Assembly (NCBI GenBank): GCA_964396415.1
Contig: CAYNFM010000044.1
Location: 1 to 32,216 of the forward strand
DNA length: 32,216 nucleotides
Source of the DNA: UBA1306 sp964396415
Lineage (GTDB): Bacteria > Spirochaetota > Spirochaetia > Treponematales > Rectinemataceae
Direction of reading: 5' to 3'
The notes below the pieces were generated by a model. That model did not search any database, had not been told where the DNA came from, and saw only the letters and a program-made list of their open reading frames with translations. This document shows, piece by piece, positions 7,637 through 14,673 of the stretch (positions are counted from its first letter, which is position 1; every line of letters starts with the position of its first letter). Made by a program: the position numbers and the translations under genes.

Positions 7637-9165
7637 AATATCGCCGCCAAGGCTTGCCGGATTCGGAGGGCGAAGGCCGGCGCGGGTCTTAGGCCAGGAG
7701 CGATCCGGCCCTTCCACGGCCATCTTCCCAGCCTCCGGATCATCCCCGCGCGTATGGCCGTTTCCATGGCCCGGGCCGCGTCTTTCGCGTCCCAATCGCC
7801 CATGGCTCCCCAAAGAGCGCAACGGGGCGGCTCGCCTCGGCGCGAAGCCTCGCCCCGGAGCAGGTCGAGGGCCTCCTCGCCCGTAAAGCGCCGGGAATTT
7901 ACCGCGGCGAAATGCCGTAACTCAGTCTCTCCCTCGCAGGAAGCCGGCACCGCGCCCTCGCAGCGATTGCAGCCAGAACAAGACCCGCGGCCTTGGCGGG
8001 GCGTTCCGAGGAGGTCGAGGAGGCCGTCCCGCCTGCAGCCTTCCTTTGATGACGCATAGGTAAGCAGGGAGCGGAAACGCGAACGGCGAAGCTCGTCCTT
8101 CTCCAGCTTAGCCCTGTCTCCATCGTCCAGTCCCGATAAGAGGACGGCGCGGGAGGATAGGCCGTCGCGGCCTGCGCGACCCGCTTCCTGCAGGTAGGCC
8201 TCGACCGAGCTCGGGGCCTCGTAATGGATGACGCTGCGGATGTCCTTCTTGTCGACGCCCATGCCGTAGGCGCAGGTTGAGCACAATATGCCCCCCTCGG
8301 AGGAAAGAAACCATTCCTCGACTGCCTTCTTCTCCCCTCTTTCCAATCCCGCATGGTAGAACCGAATTTCGTCCTCGCCGAGCCGATCGGAGAGAAGGCG
8401 CGCGAGCATCTGGGCGCCCTCGCGGGAAGAGCAGAATACGAGGAGGGGCCGCGGCATCTCCGTCGCGAGCCGAAGGAGGCTGTGCTCCCGGCTCAAGGTC
8501 CGCACGACGCTGTAGCGGATGTTGGGCCTGTCGGGATCGGCCTCGACTACTCGGTACGGCGAGCTTCCGAAAAGTATCCGCGCCACGGCTTCGAAGACGG
8601 CTGGGCTCGCGGTGGCCGTGAAGGCGCTAAGGGCCGGGGGATCGAGGATTTCGACTATGCTTCCCAGCTCGAGGTACGCGGGGCGAAAGCTTGCGCCCCA
8701 TTCGGATACGCAATGCGCCTCGTCGATCGTGATATGGCTGGGGCGGATCTCTTTAAGGAAGGAGGACAGGCGGGGACGTACGAGGCATTCCGGATTAGTG
8801 ATCACTATTTTCGCCTCTCCTCTCTCGACAGCCGATTCGGCCTCCGCCCGCTCTTTTGGAGTCTGGCCTCCGCGGAATAACGCGCAAGCCAGCCCGGAAG
8901 ACTCGAGTCGGCGTCGCTGATCCTCCATCAGGGCGAGGAGAGGATAAACGACTACGGTGGGATGGGGAAGGAAGAAGGCGGGTAGCTGGAAACAGAGCGA
9001 CTTGCCGAAGCCGGTGGGAAGGAGGACTATCTGGCGAAGGGGTTCCGCCTCGGCCGCGACGGAATCGATGACATTAGCCACGACCAGGCGCTGGTAGGGG
9101 TAGAGGTAGTCCAAGCCGAAGCTCTTTTTGAGGGCCTCGGAGAGGGCATCGTCGAGTCGGTTCAT
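7498..9165 (-). CDS. recQ: RecQ-family ATP-dependent DNA helicase
   Basis: This 555-residue superfamily 2 helicase has Walker A LLPTGFGKSLCFQLPA (about 48-63), ITIDEAHCVSEWG with DEAH at 148-151, SAFTATAS (motif III), YHAGLERGEKK, and motif VI YLQEAGRAGRDG. A cysteine set follows (CRRDGLLDLLG, then CSGCNRCEG), matching the RecQ zinc-binding subdomain. The C-terminal 120 residues show no clear HRDC domain. RecQ helicases unwind 3'-5' at forks and recombination intermediates. The start was set at ATG 9165 (MNRLDDALSEAL), the normal RecQ N-terminus; a longer reading to 9267 would overlap the radical SAM gene by 46 nt. The last 139 nt overlap the convergent small ORF. It is probably the last gene of an nth-SDR-radical SAM-recQ run. 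Confidence 0.88.
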   Translation of the reverse strand: MNRLDDALSEALKKSFGLDYLYPYQRLVVANVIDSVAAEAEPLRQIVLLPTGFGKSLCFQLPAFFLPHPTVVVYPLLALMEDQRRRLESSGLACALFRGGQTPKERAEAESAVERGEAKIVITNPECLVRPRLSSFLKEIRPSHITIDEAHCVSEWGASFRPAYLELGSIVEILDPPALSAFTATASPAVFEAVARILFGSSPYRVVEADPDRPNIRYSVVRTLSREHSLLRLATEMPRPLLVFCSSREGAQMLARLLSDRLGEDEIRFYHAGLERGEKKAVEEWFLSSEGGILCSTCAYGMGVDKKDIRSVIHYEAPSSVEAYLQEAGRAGRDGLSSRAVLLSGLDDGDRAKLEKDELRRSRFRSLLTYASSKEGCRRDGLLDLLGTPRQGRGSCSGCNRCEGAVPASCEGETELRHFAAVNSRRFTGEEALDLLRGEASRRGEPPRCALWGAMGDWDAKDAARAMETAIRAGMIRRLGRWPWKGRIAPGLRPAPAFALRIRQALAAIFHPTVSSPVSLPDLERGAARPLPDLIAAPLESPTMAGGLRIEERAR

Positions 9166-9221
9166 ATCCTTGCTACGCGCTGCCGGCTCGAAGCCGAATG
9201 AGGCCCAGCGTTCGGCCGAAG

Positions 9222-10412
9222 TCAGAAACCCTTGACTTTCTTCCCGCAGAGCATGTTCTGGTAGCAACGAACGCAGCCAGGGAAGATGCCATCGGGGCTA
9301 TTCTTCAAGGCCGAGCGAAAGCGCCGCGCCCTCTTGCCGTTATAGATATTGAAGAAGCTCTCTTCATTAATGTTGCCGAGCTTGTAGTCGGGATAGTCGG
9401 CGCAAAAATGAACGCCGCCGTCGTAATCGATGTTGGCCTGGCTCCACGGTACCGAGCATCGCGTGCGCACCGGCATCGCGAGGTCGCCATAATAAGTATT
9501 GATCTTCTCGGGATTGAGCGCGGGCACGGTGATTATGGGATGATCGGTCTGCATCGCGTGAATCCTCGTCAGGATATCGTAGAGTTCCTGCCCGTCTATG
9601 CCCTCGTTGTATCCCGTCTCGTAGCCTTGGAGGCAGCCGATCTCCGTATCCAGCTTATCGCGCATGAAGTCGCGCTGATGCTCGATGATAGCCTTATTGG
9701 TATAGGTTCCGAGATTGAAGATATGCCAGGACAACTTAAAGCTTCGGGCTGCTTCCGCCAGGCGGTAGAGGTCCTTATAGTTAAGGTTGTTGACCGTGCT
9801 CACGATTCCCATATGCGGGAAGTGCGAGCCTTGTCGTTCCTTCTCGAGGTTGATGGCCTCGAAGCCCTCCACGACTCTCCTGTACGAGCCCTCTCCGCGT
9901 ATCCTATCATTCGTCTCCTCGAAGCCGTCGAGCGAGACGAAGAGGGCGTGCCATTTCTTGCGCACTATCTCCTTGGCGTTCTTCGCGAGGAGCGTTCCGT
10001 TGGTGTTGACGCTCACGGCCAATCCCGAGTCCTTCATGTAGTCGACGAGGGGGAAGAGCTCCGGATAGAGAAAGGGCTCTCCTCCCCATATGTATATCGT
10101 AGGGCGCTTGCGCCTGATTTCGTCGACGAGGCGTTTGTAGACGTCCAGGCGGAGGATCTTCTTGGATTCCTCCGCCGCGAAGCTTCCTTTTAAAACGCCT
10201 TTGTCCCCGCGCTGTCCGCACATGACGCAGCGCAGATTGCACAAGGGCGTTAGCCTGAAGTAGAGGAGCGAGAGCTCGTGGGTCCTGCCGCGATAGAATC
10301 GGTTATCCACGAACATGGCTTTCTTCTGCATCGCGAAGGATTTGGCCAATTTAACTGCGATAAGGGGGTCCTTCCTGAACAGCTTGGGGACCAGGGCGAA
10401 ATTGGTCTTCAT
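9222..10412 (-). CDS. Radical SAM/SPASM-domain protein
   Basis: This is a 396-residue radical SAM enzyme. The 4Fe-4S/SAM motif CNLRCVMC lies at C58, C62, C65, followed by IYIWGGEPFLYPEL (the GGE motif that binds the SAM amino group). The C-terminal 70 residues hold a cysteine-rich SPASM-like region: RCSVPWSQANIDYDGGVHFC, then GCVRCYQNMLCG, for auxiliary Fe-S clusters. SPASM proteins usually modify peptides or proteins or act on sugars/alcohols; no short precursor peptide gene is evident nearby. The ATG overlaps the SDR gene stop by one base (TGATG), so the pair is translationally coupled and may act in one pathway. The substrate is unknown. Confidence 0.88.
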   Translation of the reverse strand: MKTNFALVPKLFRKDPLIAVKLAKSFAMQKKAMFVDNRFYRGRTHELSLLYFRLTPLCNLRCVMCGQRGDKGVLKGSFAAEESKKILRLDVYKRLVDEIRRKRPTIYIWGGEPFLYPELFPLVDYMKDSGLAVSVNTNGTLLAKNAKEIVRKKWHALFVSLDGFEETNDRIRGEGSYRRVVEGFEAINLEKERQGSHFPHMGIVSTVNNLNYKDLYRLAEAARSFKLSWHIFNLGTYTNKAIIEHQRDFMRDKLDTEIGCLQGYETGYNEGIDGQELYDILTRIHAMQTDHPIITVPALNPEKINTYYGDLAMPVRTRCSVPWSQANIDYDGGVHFCADYPDYKLGNINEESFFNIYNGKRARRFRSALKNSPDGIFPGCVRCYQNMLCGKKVKGF

Positions 10413-11224
10413 CAGGGTCTCCCGCGCGTCATTTTATCGAGGAGCGGCTTCGCCATGGCTGGGAGAGCCGATCGCGGAACGAGCTTAGCGAGGCAGGAGG
10501 CGATTTTGTTGCGCGAACCGGCGATGGCATATGGCCTATTCTTGCCGAGCGAGCGCAGCCCGATGCGCGCGACCTTGGCCGCGTCCATGCTGCTGCGCTC
10601 GGAAAAGGCGCGGTAGGCCGGGCTCGCGATTCCCGCGTTCTCGTCGAAGCCGGTACGGACATAGCCCGGCAGAAGGCAAGAGACGGAAACGCCCGAGGCT
10701 CGCATCTCCGCTCGCAGTGCCAGGGAATACCCAAGCACATAGCTTTTGGACGCCGCATACGAGGCGAAGTAGGGGAGGGCGAATTCGCCGGCTAGGGAAC
10801 CCACGTTGAGTATGCGGCCGCTCCCCCTCGACTCCATGTCCCGGCCGAATAGCCCGCAAAGGGATGTCAGGGAAAGTATATTCAAGTTAAGCATGGACTC
10901 GATCCTTTCCGCCGGCAATACCGTGCTCAGTCCGAAGAGTCCCGATCCCGCATTGTTGACGAGAAGCTCGACCTCGTAGCCCCTCTTTCGACAATCCGAA
11001 TGGAGAGCTATTCCCGCCCCGCGTTCGGAAAGATCGGCTTTGATTACTATCGAGCTCTCGGCTCTCCGCCCGTCAAGGGAACGCTTGGTTTTCTCGAGCT
11101 GCTCCTCGTTCCTCCCGACCAGAATCAGATCCCATCCCCCATGCGAGAGCTGGATCGCGAATTCCTTGCCGATTCCGCCCGAAGCCCCAGTAACCAAGGC
11201 CATTCCGTAACTAGGTTCTAGCAT
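10412..11224 (-). CDS. Short-chain dehydrogenase/reductase (SDR family)
   Basis: This 270-residue classical SDR has the Rossmann motif VTGASGGIGKEFA (about 11-23), LLVNNAGSG, a catalytic serine in NVGSLAGEF, and the YAASK pair (Tyr and Lys four residues apart), then LLPGYVRTGF. These belong to NAD(P)(H)-dependent oxidoreductases acting on alcohols/ketones, including the DltE-like and ketoacyl reductase subgroups. The start is either ATG 11224 or ATG 11203 (MALVTGASGG); neither has a strong SD, because the GGAGGAG next to 11224 is on the other strand. It is tightly coupled to the radical SAM gene. The substrate cannot be inferred. Confidence 0.88.
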   Translation of the reverse strand: MLEPSYGMALVTGASGGIGKEFAIQLSHGGWDLILVGRNEEQLEKTKRSLDGRRAESSIVIKADLSERGAGIALHSDCRKRGYEVELLVNNAGSGLFGLSTVLPAERIESMLNLNILSLTSLCGLFGRDMESRGSGRILNVGSLAGEFALPYFASYAASKSYVLGYSLALRAEMRASGVSVSCLLPGYVRTGFDENAGIASPAYRAFSERSSMDAAKVARIGLRSLGKNRPYAIAGSRNKIASCLAKLVPRSALPAMAKPLLDKMTRGRP

Positions 11225-11274
11225 ATGGGAGGAGAATACCTTATTAAAACCATCTTACGTAAGGCGGGGAGCAT

Positions 11275-11946
11275 TTACTCGAGACCGACCCGTGGGCAGA
11301 TGCTCAGGAGAGGGCAGGGGCCGAGCGTAGAAGGAAGCATGCAGGCCGGCTTACGCGCGGTACAGACGAATTTACCGTGGCGGTTTATCGCGTAGGAGAA
11401 TTCGGTCCATCTTTCCTCGGGCAGAAGCTCGGCGATCCTCTTCTCCATGTCGGCGGGATCGGGCTTGCTTCCGAGGCCGAGGCGCAAACAGACGCGGAGG
11501 GCATGGGTATCCACAATGATGCCCGGACGGCCGAAGCATGCCGAAAGCACCAGGTTCGCGGTCTTTCTTCCTACCCCGGGCAATTCGAGAAGCTCTTCCA
11601 TCGTCGACGGGACTTCCCCTCCGAATTTCCCTTCGATGAGCTTGGCGGCTCCGACGAGATGACGAGCCTTAGTCCGGAAGAAGCCGAGGCTCCTGATCGC
11701 AGCCTCGATGTCCTCGACCCTCGCCGAAGCCATGGCGGACGGAGTCGGCCATGAGGCGAAAAGCCCCGGGGTCGCCTTATTGACCTGCTCGTCCGTGCAT
11801 TGGGCCGACAATGCGACGGCGCATAGGAGCTCGAAGGCGCCGCGGTATCGCAAGAGCGGCTTGGCATCGGGCCATAGGGGCCCGAGGATCTGGTATGCGC
11901 GCGCGGCGCGAAGGGCGCGTACGGCCTGCCCGTCTTCCGATTCCAT
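11275..11946 (-). CDS. nth: Endonuclease III, DNA glycosylase/AP lyase
   Basis: This 223-residue Nth-type base excision repair enzyme removes oxidised pyrimidines and cleaves the abasic site. FELLCAVALSAQCTDEQVNK lies at 38-57. The helix-hairpin-helix LPGVGRKTANLVLSACFGRPG holds the catalytic lysine K128, and VDTHALRV holds the catalytic aspartate D146. The C-terminal Fe-S loop cysteines are at 195, 202, 211 and 217, giving spacing C-X6-C-X8-C-X5-C instead of the usual C-X6-C-X2-C-X5-C, a 6-residue insertion between the second and third ligands. The ATG at 11946 coincides with the predicted transcription start, so translation may be leaderless. The gene heads the nth-SDR-radical SAM-recQ run. 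Confidence 0.93.
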   Translation of the reverse strand: MESEDGQAVRALRAARAYQILGPLWPDAKPLLRYRGAFELLCAVALSAQCTDEQVNKATPGLFASWPTPSAMASARVEDIEAAIRSLGFFRTKARHLVGAAKLIEGKFGGEVPSTMEELLELPGVGRKTANLVLSACFGRPGIIVDTHALRVCLRLGLGSKPDPADMEKRIAELLPEERWTEFSYAINRHGKFVCTARKPACMLPSTLGPCPLLSICPRVGLE

Positions 11947-11952
11947 CGACAG

Positions 11953-11981
11953 AGTATATGCGACTGCACGGAAGCGGACAA
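11953..11981 (-). promoter_or_regulatory. Predicted promoter of nth
   Basis: The minus strand carries TTGTCC (11981-11976), a 17-nt spacer, and TATACT (11958-11953, five of six). The expected start falls at about 11946, the A of the nth ATG. Prediction only. Confidence 0.45.
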
Positions 11982-12040
11982 TCCGGTTCGACTTTTCCCG
12001 GCTTTGCAGGCCTCGCGCGAGTCGATGGCGCGATACGCTC

Positions 12041-12068
12041 TTGCATTGCGGCCATCACTGAGTATAAT
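12041..12068 (+). promoter_or_regulatory. Predicted promoter of secreted protein gene
   Basis: A perfect -10 TATAAT lies at 12063-12068, with TTGCAT at 12041-12046 and a 16-nt spacer. The start would be near 12075, followed by GGAGGG (12080-12085) and the ATG at 12090. Confidence 0.55.
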
Positions 12069-12089
12069 TTATATCGATTGGAGGGTCGA

Positions 12090-12476
12090 ATGAAACGTGC
12101 AACGCTCATTGCCTTATTAGTTGCCATCGTCGCCTGCGCTATTGCTTCCGAGACCTCCGCCTTCTATCCCGTCAGGCTCGACGTGGTAAAGGTCTACTCC
12201 CATGCCGACGGCTACCGCGTAATCTACCGAAAGGGCGGCGCAAGCGTCGCTGACGTCTATATTCCAGCCCGTTGGTTCGTCTCAGGAGGCAAAGCCGAGC
12301 TCGTCCGCGGCAACGATCCGAGCTATCCCTACATGACCGTCTTCTATAAGAACGGCAGCTTCGACCATTTGAGGCTTTATGTCTTGGCTGACCAAAACGA
12401 CTCGACCTGGGGCCTGCTAAGTCCTGCGGACGGGGCCGGGAAATTCAATTCCGACGACTTGAAACTGGATTTTTAA
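12090..12476 (+). CDS. Small exported protein, unknown function
   Basis: The frame encodes 128 residues. The N-terminus is a clear export signal: MKR, a hydrophobic stretch LIALLVAIVACAIA, then ETSAFYP. Two processing routes are possible: signal peptidase I after TSA (before FYP), or lipoprotein processing at the Cys in IVAC, which fits the loose spirochaetal lipobox. The mature part is about 100 residues, rich in Tyr, Asp and beta-type alternation (VRLDVVKVYSHADGYRVIYR), with no cysteine. The start was chosen by GGAGGG 4 nt upstream and by the signal peptide. It lies 64 nt before the nrnA gene. I recognise no family; a periplasmic or outer-membrane-anchored beta-rich protein is likely. Confidence 0.75.
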   Translation: MKRATLIALLVAIVACAIASETSAFYPVRLDVVKVYSHADGYRVIYRKGGASVADVYIPARWFVSGGKAELVRGNDPSYPYMTVFYKNGSFDHLRLYVLADQNDSTWGLLSPADGAGKFNSDDLKLDF

Positions 12477-12505
12477 GAGCCTCCAATTCTAGACGCTTTG
12501 GTTAG

Positions 12506-12527
12506 CCTCGTCGCACCTGCGGCGAGG
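12506..12527 (+). promoter_or_regulatory. Hairpin overlapping the nrnA Shine-Dalgarno
   Basis: CCTCGTCGC (12506-12514) pairs with GCGGCGAGG (12519-12527) around a 4-nt loop: 9 pairs, one of them G-U. The 3' arm includes the GAGG half of the SD GAGGAAAGG before the ATG at 12541. It could reduce or gate translation; it has no U-tract and is not a terminator. Confidence 0.4.
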
Positions 12528-12540
12528 AAAGGTTCGTCAT

Positions 12541-13515
12541 ATGCGCCCCGTTCCTCCCGAGCTTCTCGATTTTATCGATCGGCACGGGCCTTTTTACGTG
12601 ATCGGCCATAAGGAGCCGGATGGCGATTGCATCGGCTCGCAGCTCGCCTTGGCCTCCTTCCTGCGCCGAAACGGCAAAAACGCCTATCTCTGCTCGGCTG
12701 GTCCATTTTCCAGGACGGAGATACTGCCTTACGAGAGCCGCTTCCTCATTGAGGCCCCTCCGGAAAAGCCTTCCGAGCGCGCGGCGGCCATCGTACTTGA
12801 TTGCTCGAGTCTCAAGCGGATCGGTTCCGTCGCCGAGACTCTGCCAAAGGTGCCGATAGCTTTCATCGATCACCATGCGGCCGGTACGGCTACCGGCGAC
12901 GCGGTCTATATAGACGATAGGGCGCCTTCGGTCACTGCCATGATTCTTCTGCTGATCGAGGCGATGGGGGGGATTCCGACCAAGGAGGAGGCTGAGTATC
13001 TATTTTTCGGCCTCGGCACCGATACGGGGTTTTTTCGACATCTCGACGAGCATTCCGAGGAGACTTTCCAAGCGGCTTCCCGCCTCGTCTCTGCCGGGGC
13101 TTCTCCGAAGCGGGTCTACAATCTCATGTACGGGGGTAAAAGCCTGCTTTCCCGTAAGCTGATGGGCGAGATCCTCATGCGAACGGAGCCCCATTTCGAC
13201 GGCGCTCTCCTTATATCCTTCGTAACTCTCCAGGACCAACAGCGTTACGGTCTTGCGAGCAGGGATTCCGATACCTTGTACCAGCTCCTTCTCGGGATAG
13301 CGGGCTGCGAGGCCGCGATGATCATACGGCAGGAGGGCGAAACGGATTGCACCGTCGGTCTCAGAGCCCGTGATCGAATCGACGTCGGCTCGATCGCTGC
13401 CCTGTTCGGCGGAGGAGGGCATCGGCTGGCCGCCGGTCTCTCGATCCGCGGCGGTCTCGAGGAAGTGAAGAACAAGTTGATGGACGCATTCGAGCCCTGG
13501 TTCGATGTAGTTTAG
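12541..13515 (+). CDS. nrnA: DHH/DHHA1 phosphoesterase, NrnA-type nanoRNase/pAp phosphatase
   Basis: This 324-residue cytosolic protein degrades nanoRNAs and, in many species, converts pAp to AMP. The DHH domain motifs are GHKEPDGDCIGSQLALA (metal ligands D27 and D29), IVLDCSS, the signature FIDHHAAG, and FFGLGTDTGFFRH. The DHHA1 domain ends with the substrate loop FGGGGHRLAAGLS. The length is typical. The start is ATG 12541 with AGGAAAGG 8 nt before it. Cyclic dinucleotide phosphodiesterases of the GdpP type also carry DHH-DHHA1, but they have membrane, PAS and GGDEF parts absent here. It probably shares a transcript with the exported protein upstream. Confidence 0.9.
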   Translation: MRPVPPELLDFIDRHGPFYVIGHKEPDGDCIGSQLALASFLRRNGKNAYLCSAGPFSRTEILPYESRFLIEAPPEKPSERAAAIVLDCSSLKRIGSVAETLPKVPIAFIDHHAAGTATGDAVYIDDRAPSVTAMILLLIEAMGGIPTKEEAEYLFFGLGTDTGFFRHLDEHSEETFQAASRLVSAGASPKRVYNLMYGGKSLLSRKLMGEILMRTEPHFDGALLISFVTLQDQQRYGLASRDSDTLYQLLLGIAGCEAAMIIRQEGETDCTVGLRARDRIDVGSIAALFGGGGHRLAAGLSIRGGLEEVKNKLMDAFEPWFDVV

Positions 13516-13523
13516 CAGGCAAA

Positions 13524-13538
13524 CCCTCTTTAAGAGGG
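13524..13538 (+). promoter_or_regulatory. Perfect palindrome, candidate enhancer (UAS) of the sigma-54 promoter
   Basis: CCCTCTT-T-AAGAGGG has 7-bp arms about a single central base. Its centre is about 186 nt upstream of the predicted sigma-54 transcription start, a typical enhancer distance for NtrC-type activators. The hexamer half-sites (CCTCTT/AAGAGG) recur in the reverse order at 13688-13703. It lies just after the nrnA stop; with no T-tract, it does not look like a terminator. Confidence 0.4.
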
Positions 13539-13594
13539 CGCCCCGAACGCGGACCCGCTCGCCCAACCCGCTTCCGATTCTTGCGTGGATTTAG

Positions 13595-13620
13595 GACGGT
13601 TATTCGGCCGTCTTCCTTTC
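13595..13620 (+). terminator. Possible weak terminator after nrnA
   Basis: GACGG (13595-13599) pairs with CCGTC (13608-13612) around an 8-nt loop, followed by the pyrimidine-rich TTCCTTTCTC. The stem is short and the U-tract interrupted, so termination would be partial at best. Confidence 0.3.
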
Positions 13621-13687
13621 TCATTTAATCCATTCCAAGGCATCACTTTGCTGGGTTTCTCCAAGAATTTCTTTCATGGGCCTATAT

Positions 13688-13706
13688 AAGAGGCACGCCT
13701 CTTGCA
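13688..13706 (+). promoter_or_regulatory. Sigma-54 (-24/-12) promoter with an overlapping inverted repeat
   Basis: AGGCACG (13691-13697), four bases, then TTGCA (13702-13706) matches the RpoN consensus TGGCACG-N4-TTGCW at every position but the first. GG (13692-13693) and GC (13704-13705) have the required 12-nt register. The start is predicted near 13717, directly before GGAGG (13722-13726) and the ATG at 13732. The perfect inverted repeat AAGAGG-CACG-CCTCTT (13688-13703) overlaps the element, so a repressor site is an alternative or additional reading. No sigma-70 -35 partner for the nearby TATATA (13683-13688) is visible. Confidence 0.65.
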
Positions 13707-13731
13707 TATCTCCTGAACGATGGAGGAAATC

Positions 13732-14622
13732 ATGCAAGAAGCGAAACTTCACGATCTCGTTCTCTCCTATCGCGCGAGCGGAAAGGGCCGCGAATACATC
13801 ATGGAGCGGGTCGCGGCTATGGTGTACGATTCGTACGGAAAATACGGATTCGACAGCGAAGACGATGCGGCGGATGCCTTGCTCAAGTTCAAAAGGAGGA
13901 TCTACAGACTAGTCGACCGATTCGAGGATCAGGGCCTGTCTTTCGACGTTTACCTGGCGACGAACCTGAGGTATCTGGCTCGGACGGTACGGCGTGAAAG
14001 GATAGGGTCGATGGAGCGCGAGTCGGTCTGCGAGCGCGCAGTCTCGTCGGAGATGCCCGAATATTTCGATTTTACCGAATCGCTTTTCGAGTCTATCACG
14101 CTCGAGGCAGAAGGAGCGGGTCATGGCGCCTCGAGGCGCAGGCCGCGCGCGAGGGGCGGGATCATCCCGCGTTGTCCGGCGGAAGCCGTCGCGCACTCCA
14201 GCCGACTCGTTTTCCTCGCGGTAAAATGCGCATGGGAAATAGACGATGAGGGCATCGCGCGGATAGCCAGTGCCGCCGGGGTCGGTCGCGATTGGCTCGC
14301 CGCGGCCGTGGGGCAAGCGAGATGTTCCCTCGAGTCCGAGCGTTCGCGGGTCGAACACCTCGTAGAGCGCAGGAACGCGAGCTGGACGAGGCTTAGACTC
14401 CTCGAGGCTCGTTTGGCCGACGAGTCCGATCACTACCGAAGACAGAATCTTTCCCATGCCCTAGAGAGGGAATGGGGCAGGTACTCGAGGGTCAAGGCCG
14501 ATCTCGCCAGCCTGAAGACAATAGTGTCCAATTCCCTCGTAGCGAGGATACTGGGCGTTCCGAAGGGGACGGTGGATTCGGGCCTCTACTACCTCCGCAG
14601 GCGCTTCGGGCCCCGCGAATGA
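13732..14622 (+). CDS. Divergent sigma-70-like regulator with C-terminal HTH
   Basis: The 296-residue protein matches no family I can name, but its architecture is sigma-like. Residues about 25-92 resemble region 2: an acidic FDSEDDAADALLKFKRR, then FDVYLATNLRYLARTVRRER, the usual aromatic and arginine pattern of ECF factors. After a variable stretch (100-160) comes a helical domain (160-200) with a possible first HTH (IARIASAAGVGRDWLAAAV), a charged coiled coil (203-262), and a final region-4-like HTH at about 267-290 (ARILGVPKGTVDSGLYYLRR). The start at 13732 is set by GGAGG exactly 5 nt upstream; the in-frame ATG at 13720 would lie about 3 nt from the predicted transcript start and has no SD. 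rdgB follows after 51 nt. Sigma-factor activity is inference. Confidence 0.7.
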   Translation: MQEAKLHDLVLSYRASGKGREYIMERVAAMVYDSYGKYGFDSEDDAADALLKFKRRIYRLVDRFEDQGLSFDVYLATNLRYLARTVRRERIGSMERESVCERAVSSEMPEYFDFTESLFESITLEAEGAGHGASRRRPRARGGIIPRCPAEAVAHSSRLVFLAVKCAWEIDDEGIARIASAAGVGRDWLAAAVGQARCSLESERSRVEHLVERRNASWTRLRLLEARLADESDHYRRQNLSHALEREWGRYSRVKADLASLKTIVSNSLVARILGVPKGTVDSGLYYLRRRFGPRE

Positions 14623-14673
14623 GGCTCGACTCCTTCTTGCGTCGGGCCGTGTCCCGAGGATATCGTCGGGAAC

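Noticed and set aside
11247..11268. CTTACGTAAG palindrome between nth and the SDR gene as an operator
   Set aside because: A single 10-bp palindrome with no adjacent promoter boxes that fit; too weak to list as a feature.
14016..14160. Possible second promoter or frameshift in the variable part of the sigma-like gene
   Set aside because: The frame is open throughout, and the codon bias does not break sharply; only an amino-acid composition change is seen.
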